A stretch of 50,028 nucleotides of DNA, taken from NCBI GenBank assembly GCA_009602725.1, contig WELB01000153.1:90514-140541 (forward strand). The letters run 5' to 3'. The DNA comes from Spirogloea muscicola (Eukaryota > Streptophyta > Zygnematophyceae > Spirogloeales > Spirogloeaceae). Of the stretch, positions 18,421 through 28,600 are shown one piece after another; the stretch's first letter is position 1; the number at the start of each line of letters is the position of its first letter. The notes beneath the pieces are model-generated. The model saw only the letters and a program-made list of their open reading frames with translations. It made no database searches and had not been told where the DNA came from. Made by a program: the position numbers and the translations under genes.

Positions 18421-20255
18421 TGAGTTCCTGATGAAATCACCATCAAGCAGGTTCGAGATAGGTTCACAATCACGTGGTAGAGTAGCCGATTCTTCGACTC
18501 TCTTCTTTTAGTGATCCTTACCTCATCTGGTGTCGAGTCTACTTGTATGAGTAGCGCACCTTAGAATAGATGCGGTGTGGTTGACCAAGTAGATGTCCAA
18601 TTACTCTATTCGGCAGGCGGGCAAAGGCTACTTCGTGGTGAAAACTTGAATACGAGCACGCTGTGGAGACGCAGACTCTGCAGGTTAGCCACGTGCCTGC
18701 ACATCTTCTCCAGCTCTTGGATGATATCCACTTGTATTAGAGTGAGTCATTTGTATGTGACATCAATAAGTAGCTGTATGCTCTTGCATCATTGTAACTT
18801 GGCCGCTGTTGTGTCACTCGATTGTGCACATGTTGTGACTTTTCTGGAGGTCATCGAGCCAGGTCTCCTGTAAAGGGGCTCTGAGCTAGTCGACAGGTGT
18901 CCTTCAATATCATTGAGCTCTCCTCCATCGAGTCCTTTCCTTCAGACAAGTCAGCACTACTTCGGCTCTTGCAGGTGCAACAAACTAGCACGAATTTCTT
19001 CAGATGGCAGACCCCCTTGGCCCTATTGCGTAAAAAAACTGGAGTAACTATGACGTGTCCATTGTGGAGCACCTGAAGCACCCTCTGTGCATTCCTATTC
19101 ATTACCTCGACTTTAGGTCTGCGCATGCGGACCTGACGCTATCGCTTTACTTTCTTCTGAGTGCTGCTTGGCAAAGTACTCCTGCAAGGAGAAAATTGGC
19201 TTGAGAGTATGAGCTTGCTGTGTCGGCACAATTGAGTGGTGCCAGAAATGCGGAACTTCCTGCAATCTACTAGAGGCTTCACATACATTTTCGCCTCTTG
19301 TGTCCGATGACCTCACCGTGATTAGCATAATGATGCAATATTGATGCAAGAAGAAGGTGAAGCCATCGCTCATCAAGAGATTGATTTATTTTCCACAAGA
19401 TTTGTTGATGTTCTTTATTTACATACTCCCTACGCCCTTGACGTCGATTGGGTACCCCCTGTATTTCGTGAACACTACGATAAGCAATATTTGTGCACTT
19501 GTCCCTGGCTTTATTACGGTGGTCTTAGCGTCTTCCGGCTCTTTCAACCTTGTTTACTCTTTTTGGGCTCGCTTGCCACACTCCTAGCCCCCTTTGAAAG
19601 GGCTTACTTATGCCTCAAGCCGAGATGGGCAAGCCCAAGCAATGTTTGTTGTTTTTGCGACGTCATTGGTCAGCCAGTTGCAGCGAGCTTAGGCTCATGG
19701 TTCGCACCAGAAAGCTGGTCTAGCTATAGCTGGTGGCGGAAGGGCTTGTCATTTGAGCGTCCAGTGATTGGGCATCAGTTTGCGACCTCTACGCGCTGAT
19801 CGTGGTTACTGAGCGGGTCAGCTTAGCAGCAGGTGATGTAACACCTGTTGATGGGTTTGCCTTTGTACTTGAACACTCAGACCGTCTATCAGAAAAGGGC
19901 GCGGACATTGCGAAAAGCCCCTTGTGCCGCAGCGCCGCCGCCGCCGCCTCCGCCGCCAGCGTAGTGGGTGTCGTACGCGCGTTTCAGACAGTGCCGAGAG
20001 GGCGCGAGGCGATCCACCTGACGGACCAGTCGAGAGCCTAATCCGAGAAGCTGCGCATTCGCTCGCGTAAGACCCGCTCGGACTCGGTATGCCACGAAGA
20101 TCGTGAACTTGTCGTGTCGGTGCAATTAACCGGACATCGTCCCGAGCTGCTTAGAGGCTGTTGCAAAATATTGCCTCAATGATACTTGTGTGCCATATTT
20201 CTCGACTTCGTTCCGGACACTGGTCGTGTGCGTGTGGCTTGTCTCATAACCCCTT
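18350..20255 (-). repeat. Repeat R2
   Basis: Collinear with R1 and R3. The minus strand again shows an LRR-like stretch (HVANLQSLRLH, near 18680-18710); the plus strand has DVSIVEHLKHPLCIPIHYLD near 19055-19110. It carries a hairpin/RT-tail composite at 19525-19860 and the GCC-rich segment at 19925-20035. Confidence 0.55.
19525..19870 (+). mobile_element. Hairpin fused to family B RT tail with 3' UTR
   Basis: Module 19525-19605 (TTTTTGGGCTCGCTTGCCA, with one change in the core), then ACTTATGCCTCAAGCCGAGA and a decayed RT tail to about 19810, then the family B 3' UTR block GCGGGTCAGCTTAGCAGCAG. Confidence 0.65.
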
Positions 20256-20256
20256 C

Positions 20257-20625
20257 TGTGGGGAGTCGACAAATCCAATCACCAGTTATACGTTTGCCAC
20301 CTCCATGTCATCTGTCACTACCTTGCCAATATCACTGCGCTACTCTGGTTCGGGCTTGCATTGGACTGTTCTGCCTGCCACGTAGACCCTGACACGTCAC
20401 TCCTCTGTACTGCAATCTGACCCATCGACGTCGTATGGTGATTGACGTTCTTTGGCATGACACTTGGCAATACTTGACGTGTGGTCCGCCCGCAATCTCG
20501 AGGGACGCGCGTGCCGTCTGCAGCCGGAAGCCCGCTGGCCACGCGGCAAGCGCGGCCGGGGGGGCTTCACCCCGCGGTGGTCCCTATCGTCCGGCACGTG
20601 GCTGGCCCGGGCGGCCTCGAGAGTG
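20257..20625 (+). repeat. D block, copy 2, interrupted by a family A RT tail
   Basis: Collinear with 16610-16930 as far as GGCGGCCTCGAGAGTGCC, where an RT tail begins. The continuation of the block (GAGGGAG.AGGAA) appears only after another family member at 21380-21430. Confidence 0.55.
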
Positions 20626-20629
20626 CCCT

Positions 20630-21146
20630 GGGTATGCGGTCGCCTGCGCCGCTCGGGCAAAAGAGATCAAGTACGCCGACCATCCGCGGAAGACGAGTTC
20701 TTCCCGTTGGCAATTGACATCCATGGGGCACTGGGCGCTCGGTGGCTTGAGCTACTTAACCAGCTCGCCCGCCACGCAATCGCCCGTCGCTTCCATGGTG
20801 AACCGGTAGGACTTTCCTGCAGCCGGGTCGCTGGCGCAAGTGTATCGCATGCGCTTGGCCGTCTCGCTGCAGAGTTCCATGGCCCGTGCGCTGCACCTTC
20901 GTGCCGGACGAGCCCTCGCTGCTGCCTCTGGCTCTGTCCAGGGGACCCACTTCCAGGACCCTAGCCTCTCTGATTTGCGGCTGCTTAGCAGGGGTTACTG
21001 AGTACTTTGTAGCTGCTTTCTTTCTTTGTGTGCTTTGGTTTCTTAGCGCTTCCTCTGGCTTCCTCTGGCCCCCTTCTCGTTCTTTGTTCATTCTTTTTTG
21101 GGCTGGCTTGTCCAGCCCCTATCCTCAATGGGCGAGCCCTTTCTTT
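20630..21146 (+). mobile_element. 5'-truncated family A non-LTR copy with 3' UTR
   Basis: Homology starts sharply at the codons for GYAVACAARAKEIKYADHP, the Lys/Tyr motif of the restriction-like endonuclease, and runs to SLSDLRLLSRGY and TGA at 20999-21001. At least two frameshifts lie between. The 3' UTR follows, with hairpin GGGCTGGC-TTGTCCAGCCC and the end AATGGGCGAGCCCTTTC. Confidence 0.85.
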
Positions 21147-21149
21147 CCT

Positions 21150-21548
21150 GGGAGATGCAGGAAAATGGCGCTCGCGGTGCACTTTCTGAAACCTGTACAA
21201 CGAACTCCTGATTTCTTTACAAGCGGCGTCCTGTGGCAATTTGGACTTCCGGCTGCACTTGCCCTTTCTTCTGTCCAGAGGTGATGAAGCGCCCACCCGC
21301 ACAAGGTGCGCAGGAATTGGATTCGTTTGCGAAAAGAATTGGCGCCTTTCCGGCGCGGTGGTCCCTCCGGCCCGGCAGGTGGCAGGCCCGGGCGGCCTCG
21401 AGGGAGCAGGAAGGGACTTTGAAATTGATATGGATTTGATAAAGAGCTCCAATTTTCTCCATTCGCGGCGTTCTGGAAGCGTCTCTTTTTGGAGGGCGTC
21501 ATGTGAGGGGTTGAACTTCGACCTGCATTTCCTGACTAGAGGTGATTG
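21150..21548 (+). repeat. Decayed RT-like tail (family G) and GGCGGCCTCGAG block
   Basis: Contains GCGGTGCACTTTC (also at 45370), the GGCGGCCTCGAG block and a reading ending LNFDLHFLTRGD then TGA at about 21546. The ending matches the SDL..LTRGY-stop pattern of the other RT families, so I interpret it as a further, highly diverged non-LTR tail. Similar ends are at 17085-17105 and 47095-47117. Confidence 0.45.
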
Positions 21549-22015
21549 AGCGGCAATTTACCGGCAAATGCACCGCTTCCTCCAACGACCCAGCCGATCA
21601 GCGCCTGCGGCCCAGCATTTCCCTCGATATCAGCCACCGCGTTCGTTTTACTCAGATCTCCCGCAGCGGCGACCAATTTCATCAGCGCTCACCGCCCTGC
21701 GCCCCTCCGCCTGCAGTTGTGCATGCACCCCCCCCTGCCTCCCCATCCCCCCGCCCCCTCCGCGGCAGTTGCACATCGACCCCGCGGCCTCCTGCCTGTC
21801 AGTGCCCCGCCCCCTCCGCCGCCGCTTCCGCCGGCAGCTGCGCCGCACCAATTAGGGACGACCTCGTGGGCACCCCGCTCCTTGCACCCTGCGACTTAAG
21901 GTTGCTCTAACGCATCTCTGGCCCCTTCGGACTCTGTTCAATATTTCTTCTGGGCTGGCCAATCACAATCATCACCTTCTGCTGAACGAGTGTCACTTTC
22001 TCTCTATTGCACCGT
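21549..22015 (+). repeat. Shared 5' leader, copy 2, with hairpin module at 21920-21985
   Basis: Collinear with 17106-17510 and 47117-47310. The module has CCCCTTCGGACTCTGTTCAA, TTCTGGGCTGGCCAATCACA and TCACC. Its identical position in copies 1 and 2 means the insertion is older than the duplication. Confidence 0.5.
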
Positions 22016-22690
22016 GGTGGCGGCAGGCGGACTGCGACTGCGACCCTTACGGTCGTGCGGCCGTGGGCCATCAGGCTCCTGGTCGCCGACGCGCGCCTGC
22101 GACAGAAGCTGCCGGACATCCAGGCCGTCGTGGACTACCTCACCCTCGGCGCCTGCACGGCGACCACTGCCACGGCGGCAGATGGGCCGCGGTGGAGCCT
22201 TGGCGCTGCCCGTGTTCCTGAGGGACGCCGATCCCGCCAGCCTCCGGGCGGCTCTCGAGCGGCAGGCTGGGGCCATGTTCCCTGTCCATCCCCTCCGATT
22301 ACTCTCCTGTATGTGGGCTGCGCAGGCCATTCGAGGATGACGGGATGGGGTACACATACACGTCCTGCCAGCACGGCATGGATGGAGCCTTAGCGTACCT
22401 GGAATGCAAGGGCGCCGGGGCTCTGCAGCTGCGTGATGGTGGGAGGCGTGGCGGTACTGTGCAGGTGGTCAAGGTCAAGGTCAAGGAGCTGAACGGCCTC
22501 TACAAGCGCGACCAACCGTTCCGCAAGCAGGCGGCCCAGCTCCCGCTCCTCACCTGCATGGTGGCGGCCTGTGACTTGCGCACGGAGCGCGGGTTGTGTG
22601 ACGCCCTCCTAGTCCTTCTCGGCTTCGGCGCCAGGTTTCGGCCCAGATACGTGGCACACCTCCGCCTGCGGTGTTTCCAGTTCACGATGA
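22016..22690 (+). pseudogene. KELNGLY-family gene, plus arm of palindrome 3, N-terminal half
   Basis: Best-preserved member. Readings in two frames: RTATATLTVVRPWAIRLLVA, then LPDIQAVVDYLTLGA, FLRDADPASLRAALERQAGA, YLECKGAGALQLRDGG, KELNGLYKRDQPFRKQAAQL and CDALLVLLGFGARFRP. No start was chosen because the first Met candidates lie in different frames. It continues into the IYDPK segment at 22700-23050. Confidence 0.5.
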
Positions 22691-22699
22691 GGTGGCCCG

Positions 22700-23050
22700 A
22701 GGCGGGGCCAAGTGGCGGAGGCCGGAGCAGCGGGCGGCGGGGCTGGCGAAGACGCGCCGCCGCTGCAGGTGGGAATGATCGTCAACATCTACGACCCAAA
22801 GCAAGCCGGGCAGCGGGAGCGGGCCGTCGTACTGGTGAATTTCGCGGAGGTGATCCCCTGGGGCCTCTGCGCATCCTTCTGGTGCTCGCACTCCTCATCA
22901 TATGGAACGTGTGGGGAGGAGGCGATGTCTGGCAGTCCCTTCGCCAACGTCGCCTGCAGGTGGACGCTGAGCGCTTTGGCACCCCGTACCTCCTGCCCGA
23001 GTTCCGCAGCGTCAAGCCCAATCGGAGCTGTGCGTGCGAGCCGCGCCCTT
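22700..23050 (+). pseudogene. IYDPK/transmembrane segment, plus arm of palindrome 3
   Basis: VGMIVNIYDPKQAGQRERAV, then VLVNFAEVIPWGLCASF in one frame and, after a frameshift, LVLALLIIWNVWGGGDVWQS and LRQRRLQVDAERFGTPYLLP. The order YDPK - short strand - hydrophobic helix resembles DUF3592-type small membrane proteins; this is a resemblance only. It appears to be the C-terminal part of the KELNGLY gene or its neighbour. Confidence 0.4.
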
Positions 23051-23073
23051 GTGGGAGGGGCCCGGTCACTGGC

Positions 23074-23402
23074 TCAGTACGATTGGGCTTGCCGTTGTGG
23101 GACTGGGGCACGAGGTATAGGTCGCCAAAGCGCCTGGCGTCCACCTCCAGGCGACCCTGGCGAAGTGACTGCCAGAAGTCGCTGCCTCTCCACACGTTCC
23201 ATTTCGTGAGCAGTGCCAGCACCCAGAAGGTTGCGCAGAGGCCCCAGGGGACCACCTCCGTGAACCTCACCGGCACGACAGCCGGCTGCCGCTGCTCGGT
23301 GCACTTTGGATCGTATATGTTCACGGTCCTCCACCCGAGGCGGCGGCAGGTCTCCGCCCCGCCGCCCCGCCGCCCGCCGCTCCCGCCTCCGCCGCCCCTC
23401 AC
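23074..23402 (-). pseudogene. IYDPK/transmembrane segment, minus arm of palindrome 3
   Basis: Open over the whole segment: WRTVNIYDPKCTEQRQPAVV, VRFTEVVPWGLCATFWVLAL and LTKWNVWRGSDFWQSLRQGR, then ARRFGDLYLVPQSHNGKPNR. Unlike the plus arm it has no frameshift in the helix, so it may be the source copy. The arms meet near 23068. Confidence 0.45.
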
Positions 23403-24036
23403 CCCGCTTCAGGCCACGCCCCTGTGGCCTGGAAGCACCACAGGCGGAGGCGCCACGCATCCGGGCCGCATCCTGGCCCCAGTCGAGCAGGATGAGAAGG
23501 GCGTCACACGCCCCGCGTCCGTGCGCGCGTTGCACGCCGTCCACCATGCGGATGATGAGGAAGAGCAGGGGCGCCTGCTTCCTGTACGGCTGATCGCACT
23601 GGTACAGGTCGTCCAGCCCCTTGGTACAGACAGTCCAGCCCCTTGACCTTGACCTTGGAGACCTGCCGCAGCGCCGCCACGCTTCCCACCACCACGGAGC
23701 TGCCGGGGGCGGGCGCTCTCCAGGCTTTCCAAGTACGTCAGGGCTCCGTACATGTGGTTATGGCAGTACGTATAGGTGTAGCCCATCCCGACCTCCTCCT
23801 CTGGCATCTGCAGCCAGTAGAGCTACGAGAGGAACTGGAGGGGGTGAATGGGGACAACACCACAGCCGGCCGCTCAAGAGCTGCCCAGGCCGCACGAGCA
23901 CGCACGCCTGTCTCTCACGCTCCCATGCGTGCCCCTGGTTCGCCAGCTCGCGCGCAGATGACTGCTGAAGAGGCCCACGACTCCTGGCGACGGCTGCAAA
24001 CCTCGCCGACAGCGCCGCGACATCGGCAGAGGGCAA
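23403..24036 (-). pseudogene. KELNGLY-family gene, minus arm of palindrome 3
   Basis: From right to left: ADVAALSARFAAVARSRG, SARELANQGHAWERERQACV, YTYTYCHNHMYGALTYLESL and CDALLILLDWGQDAARMRGA, in more than one frame. It has the same block order as the plus arm, but the N-terminal ~90 residues (23758-24036) differ from the plus arm, so the palindrome ends near 23790. Confidence 0.45.
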
Positions 24037-24541
24037 GTGCAGGTACTCCTTGCAAAGCGCTGTCTCTGGTAGGGCCTATTTGACCAACGACTCTTGGGCG
24101 CACGGGGACGGGGCCCGAGGCTACGACGGCCTCGTCAACCTGGTGATCAATCGATATCTCAGCCACGTGCGAGTGGACCTGCTCAACCTGCAGGCGTGCG
24201 CGCAGCCGCAGGTCCTGGGGGAGGTTCTGGACCGGCCGTGCGGGTGCGGCGGCAACGGCGGCGGCGGCGGCGGCGGCCGCCCTTTGCTTGTCGTCGTGCT
24301 GCCGAGGATGGAGGCTGCAACTCCTCACCTGAAGGTCATCGAGGCCCTCCAGCCCGGCGGCGACGGCGACCGCGAGGAGGTCGGCGGCGGCGGCAGTGGC
24401 GACGGCGGACGGCGGCTGCGCGGCGGCTCCACAGGGGAAGAGCTGGAGGCCGTGGCCCCTGGGCTGCAGCAGCAGGCTGTCGAGGTGTAGGCGCCGATGG
24501 CGGCACGTCGCCGGGCCCGCGCTGAGGTCGCCGTGCTGGCT

Positions 24542-24880
24542 GTTTAGAAAGGGTGTACTGTGTTAACTCCTGACTGTTAGCTTCAAGCGGTCTAGGTCCA
24601 GTTGCTCTGTGTGGAGCAGCGCTGTGACGCTTTGTGAGGCTCACGTGGACAGCAGTAGACGAGGCCTGGGGCCTCAGACCCAGACATTTGGTTGGAAAGA
24701 AAGAAGCAGCACTTCCAATACAAGGCATGGCTCTGGGATGCCAGCCCAAAGGAATGTACAAGGGTGGAGCCAGCGAGGGGGGGCTGAGCTGAGTCGGCCA
24801 GGCTGGCAGATGAGCTGCTGACCTGGCAGCCAGCGTGGAGGACCCATGCCATCCAAGGTGGAGGACTTTGCGGGCCAGGG
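24542..24880 (-). repeat. Insertion with minus-strand hairpin module
   Basis: The minus strand reads CATTCCTTTGGGCTGGCATC, then CAGAGCCATGCC and CCAATACAAGG further left; the module is at about 24689-24772. The insertion splits the coiled-coil ORF. Its ends were not resolved and no clear target duplication was seen. Confidence 0.5.
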
Positions 24881-25044
24881 CCAACGAGGTTCTGGGGGGC
24901 GTGGACGAGGCGACGGGCCAGGGTGGAGGAGGCCGAGCGGAAGCTGGAGGAGCCTCAATGGCGCCGTGCGCAGGCCGACGCTGGGCTGGCAGCGGAGCGC
25001 GAGGGGCTCCTCCGGCTGCAGCGGACCCCGCCTCGCGGCGACGT

Positions 25045-25105
25045 GCCCTAACTCTGGACCCTAGACCTCAAACCTGAACTCTGAACCTCAACCCCGAAAT
25101 CCGAC
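25045..25105 (+). repeat. Degenerate telomere-like tract
   Basis: CCCTAACTCTGGACCCTAGA, then CCTCAAACCTGAACTCTGAA and CCTCAACCCCGAAAT: spaced CCCTAA/CCTCAA/CCTGAA words. Comparable tracts end the repeats at 29790 and 47930. Confidence 0.4.
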
Positions 25106-25155
25106 ACTTCAAAGCAGCGGCTCGGAGTCGGCGGGAGGAGGAGGTGGTGGTACAG

Positions 25156-25299
25156 AGAGGGGGCTCGCCCATTGAGGATAGGGGCTGGAAAAGAAAGAAT
25201 GAACAAAGTACGAGAAAGGGGGGGGGGCAGAGGAAGCGCTAAGAAAAGAAAGCACACAGAGAAGAAAGCAGCTGCAAATCACTCAGTAACCCCTGCTAA
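25156..25299 (-). mobile_element. 144-bp family A 3' end with 13-bp target duplication
   Basis: The minus strand runs from TTAGCAGGGGTTACTGAGTG (last two codons and stop of RT) through the 3' UTR to AATGGGCGAGCCCCCTCT. GGTGGTGGTACAG is present exactly on both sides (25143-25155 and 25300-25312). The hairpin is reduced (its left arm is partly lost), so this copy is probably dead. Confidence 0.88.
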
Positions 25300-25505
25300 G
25301 GTGGTGGTACAGGACTCGGAGGAGGAGGAGCTGTGCGGCACTGGGGGGGGCCGGAGGAGACGACGGGGCCCTCCGCCGGCGTGCTCGTGGCTCCTGAGCT
25401 GGCTGTGGCCCTCGGCCCGCACCTGTGGCAGCATATCGCCGCGCTCGCCGAGCTGCAGGGCTAGGCGCTGCGCGCGGCGGCGGCAGCGGCGGAGGGTACC
25501 GGAGG

Positions 25506-25535
25506 GCTTAGCGCTTCCTCTGGCTTCCTCTGGCG
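25506..25535 (+). repeat. Scrap of plus-strand family A 3' UTR
   Basis: GCTTAGCGCTTCCTCTGGCT and the following CTCTGGC match the early 3' UTR of family A on the plus strand, then break off where the minus-strand element ends. The two are therefore opposed tail to tail. Confidence 0.5.
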
Positions 25536-25545
25536 AAAGAAGAAA

Positions 25546-25661
25546 GTGCTCGCCCATTGAGAATAGGGGCTGGAACAACCAGCCCGAAAAAGAATGAACA
25601 GAGTACGAGAAGGGGGCCAGGGGAAGCGCTAAGTAACAGAAACAAAGCTGCTACGAGACAC
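25546..25661 (-). mobile_element. 3' UTR and terminal hairpin of the full-length family A element
   Basis: Directly follows the RT stop. On the minus strand: a purine/pyrimidine-mixed ~60 bases, CATTCTTTTTCGGGCTGGTT, GTTCCAGCCCC, TATTCTCAATGGGCGAGC. GGGCTGG and CCAGCCC form a 7-bp stem. This is the reference copy for the hairpin modules listed elsewhere. In R2-type elements the 3' UTR structure is what the RT binds to start target-primed synthesis; that role is inferred here. Confidence 0.8.
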
Positions 25662-28600
25662 TCAGTAACCCCTGCTAAGCAGCCGCAGATCAGAGATGCT
25701 GGGCTCCTGGAAGTGGGTCCCCTGGCCAGAGCCAGAGGCAGCAGCGAGGGCTCTGCCGGCACGAAGGTGCAGCGCCCGGGCCATGGACCTCTGCAGCGAG
25801 ACGGCCAGGCGCATTCGATACACTTGCGCCAGCGACCCGGCTGCAGGGAAGTCAACCGGCTCCCCATGGAAGCGCCGGGCGATGGTGTGGCGGGCGAGCT
25901 GGGTGAGCAGCTCGAGCCACCGAGCGCCCAGCGCCCCATGTGTGTCGATGGCCAACGGGAAGAACTCGTCTTCCCGCGGATGATCCGCGTACTTCAGCTC
26001 TTTGGCCCGAGCAGCGCAGGCGACCGCATACCCAGCCGTGGTGGCACATTTGGCTGGGTGTGAGCGGTCATAGGCATCAGTAGTCACCACGTCCAGGAGA
26101 AGACGTGGCCCGCCGGCCTGTCGGGTGGCCACCAGGTCTACACGCCTGGCATGGAGACCGTCGGCCCTGTGCTGGATTGGCATGATTCCGGAGTGCTCTG
26201 CTGCCACGGAGAAACCAGCCTCCAACAGGATGCCATGCATTACGTCGCGGAGGCGGTCGTGGGCCGCTGTCCGCTCTCCGCCGTGGGAACAGCGCAGAAC
26301 ATGAGCAGCCAGCTCTCCAGGCTCGGTCCCGCGCTCGCCACACTCACATTGACGCACACCCTGGAGACATGGCGGCAGTAGGCCCAGGAGCCGGTGGACG
26401 GCACTTCGGAATACCTCGTCCGGGAGGGTGAGGGCGTCGTAGAGGGGGAGGGCCTGGAGCCACGCCGCAGCCCCCGGGGAAGAGGCCGAGTGGAGTCTCG
26501 CGCGCCCGCGCAAGTCGGCCTCGGGGAGCTGGAGCACGGCGGTGGTGTAGGCGGCCTTGTCGACCACTGCCGCGATGCGCGCTTGGACGCGCAAGTCGGC
26601 GGTGTGCGCGAGGTGCGCAAAGGATACCGCCTGGCCGGCCAGGTCCGGGTGCGCCGCGAGCAGCTCCTGGTGGGCGGAGCGAAGCGACACCTGGAACGGC
26701 AGCGGGCCCATGTCGACCTCCGCCACCGCCTGCTCCAGTGCCCGCCGGCCGTGGACCAAGAAGCGCTGGGCCACGGAGGCGGCAGTCTGCGCCCAGCTGC
26801 CGAGGTATGCCGCCCGGCAAGAACGAGCGAGCGGGCGCAGGCCGAGACCACCGTGGCTGAGGGGTGGCGCCGCCTGGTGGATAGCTGCTGGCGACTGGAG
26901 GAAGCCCTGGTGGCGGACCAGGGCCGCCAAGCTCGCCACCATGCTTGCATCGAAATCTGCATACGCTGCCAACGCCCCAGGGGACGGCGGAGTGGCCCGC
27001 GTCAGGTACTGGGGCCGCTGCCCAATGGCCCTGGTCAACATGGCCAGCGATAGTTGCATGTCGTCCAGCTCGGGAAGCCGGGCCGCAGGCTGAAGGTGCT
27101 CCGCCAGGCGGGCTCGCAGCTGCCCCTCCACGAAGGACGGCGCGCCGATGGGGACCCCCAGCAGGGTGAAGCCATCTGCTGGAGTTTGGCAGCCGGTGGG
27201 CAGCGTCAGGTTGGGTGGGAGGCCGCTGGGAGACCAGGCCGCGCACTTTGACGCCCGGGTGGACAGGCCGAGGGTGGCCAGCTGCAGCTCAAGGGTGATG
27301 AAGGCCGCCGCCACGTCTTCCGGAGGGCCGACGATGGTGGTGTCGTCCGCGAAGGAGGGGAGTAGGACTCCTGGGTGTGCCGCGGCGGTTGCCTGCAGGG
27401 CCCGGTGGTGAGCGAGCGCAAAGTAGAAGCCGGCGAGGGGGTCTCCTTGCCGCGTGCCCGCTTGGGACTGCAGGACCTCCACTTGATCTCCCCCTGTCCG
27501 CCAGAGGAGGTCGCTGGGCTGACCGTACCCCAAGCGGAAAAAGGGTACCAGGGAGGGGAAGGATGCCCGGAGCTCCTCCGCAATGCTGGCGCGCTCCACA
27601 GTGTTGAAGGCATTCTTCACGTCAACGGCCAGCACCAGCCACCCCGGGTGCTGGTCCAAGGTCGCACGAACCCCATGGACGACGGCCTCGCCCCCACTCC
27701 GCAGCCCCGCGCCGTACTGGTGTGGCGCCATGTGCACCTGCGCCGGCCCCGCATGCTGCTGCCAGAGTACGCGGCTCACCAGGCGGTACAGGACCTCCCC
27801 AATGGCAATGGGCCTGACTCCCCCGCTCGGCTTGTCGAGGGCGAGCAGCGTGCTGGTGCACAGTACGCCGCGGATGCTGGCCGGCACATTGTCGCGGGCC
27901 ATATGCTGGCAGATCTGCAGCAGCGCGTTGAAGTCTGTTGCCTCACCCTCAAGGAAGATCTCCCGCAGGTGCTCAGTTAGCATGCGGGAGGGGCCGCCGG
28001 CGGCTGCGCGACGGCTGGTCTGGAGAGCCTTCATGAGGGCGTCGGCGTCCAAGACCACCTCCTCCGGCGGGGCGAACGCGGCCAACCACGGTGGCAGGGG
28101 GGAGCTGGACGGGGGGTGGAGGGAGTCCAGAGCCGCCCGGGTTGCCGCATTGGTCGGCGCCAGCATCGCATCGTCCAGGGCCTGCACAGCCCGGGAGAGC
28201 TCGCCCGCGTGGCCGTAGCGAAGAGCCCTGCGGACGCTGGCGGCCCGGTCGTGTGTTGCCCCTCGACCACCACGGTTGGCTTCGGATGCCGCCACGGCTG
28301 CGTCGTGCCTCGCCAGGAGCTCCTCCCAGTGCCCGCTCTCGAACAACTGGACGCGTTCCAAGAGGGGCTGCTGGCCCTGCTTGCGGCTGTCGAGAGAGAC
28401 CCGCCCGAGCAACAGCCGGGGGAAGAGGATGAACAGCTTCCACGCCGCCTCGTCTCTGTGGTCCACGACGATCCGCTGTGTCACCGGGCGGAGCGCGCGG
28501 CGGAGGTGTGGGCGTGCCCAGCGTGGAACATGGCGTAGGAGCGGCAGGGCCGCCTGGCGGTGAACTGCGGCCAGGTCAAGGTCGGCCAGCCACTGCCAGT

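Larger units (their letters stand above)
24050..25500 (+). pseudogene. Coiled-coil ORF, broken copy with two insertions
   Basis: Aligns with the intact ORF at 47315-47956 in four pieces: EALQPGGDGDREE and EELEAVAPGLQQQAVEV (24330-24490, then TAG); AARRRARAEVAVL (24498-24540); VLGGVDEA and EEAERKLEEPQ with AGLAAEREGLLRLQRTPPRG (24885-25048); and PELAVALGPHLWQHIAALAE (25393-25460). Insertion 1 is ~24542-24880 and includes a minus-strand hairpin. Insertion 2 is 25156-25299, a family A 3' end with target duplication. The upstream 24050-24300 (NLVINRYLSHVRVDLLNLQA) has no match in the intact copy. A (GGC)n run sits at 24255-24280. Confidence 0.6.
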
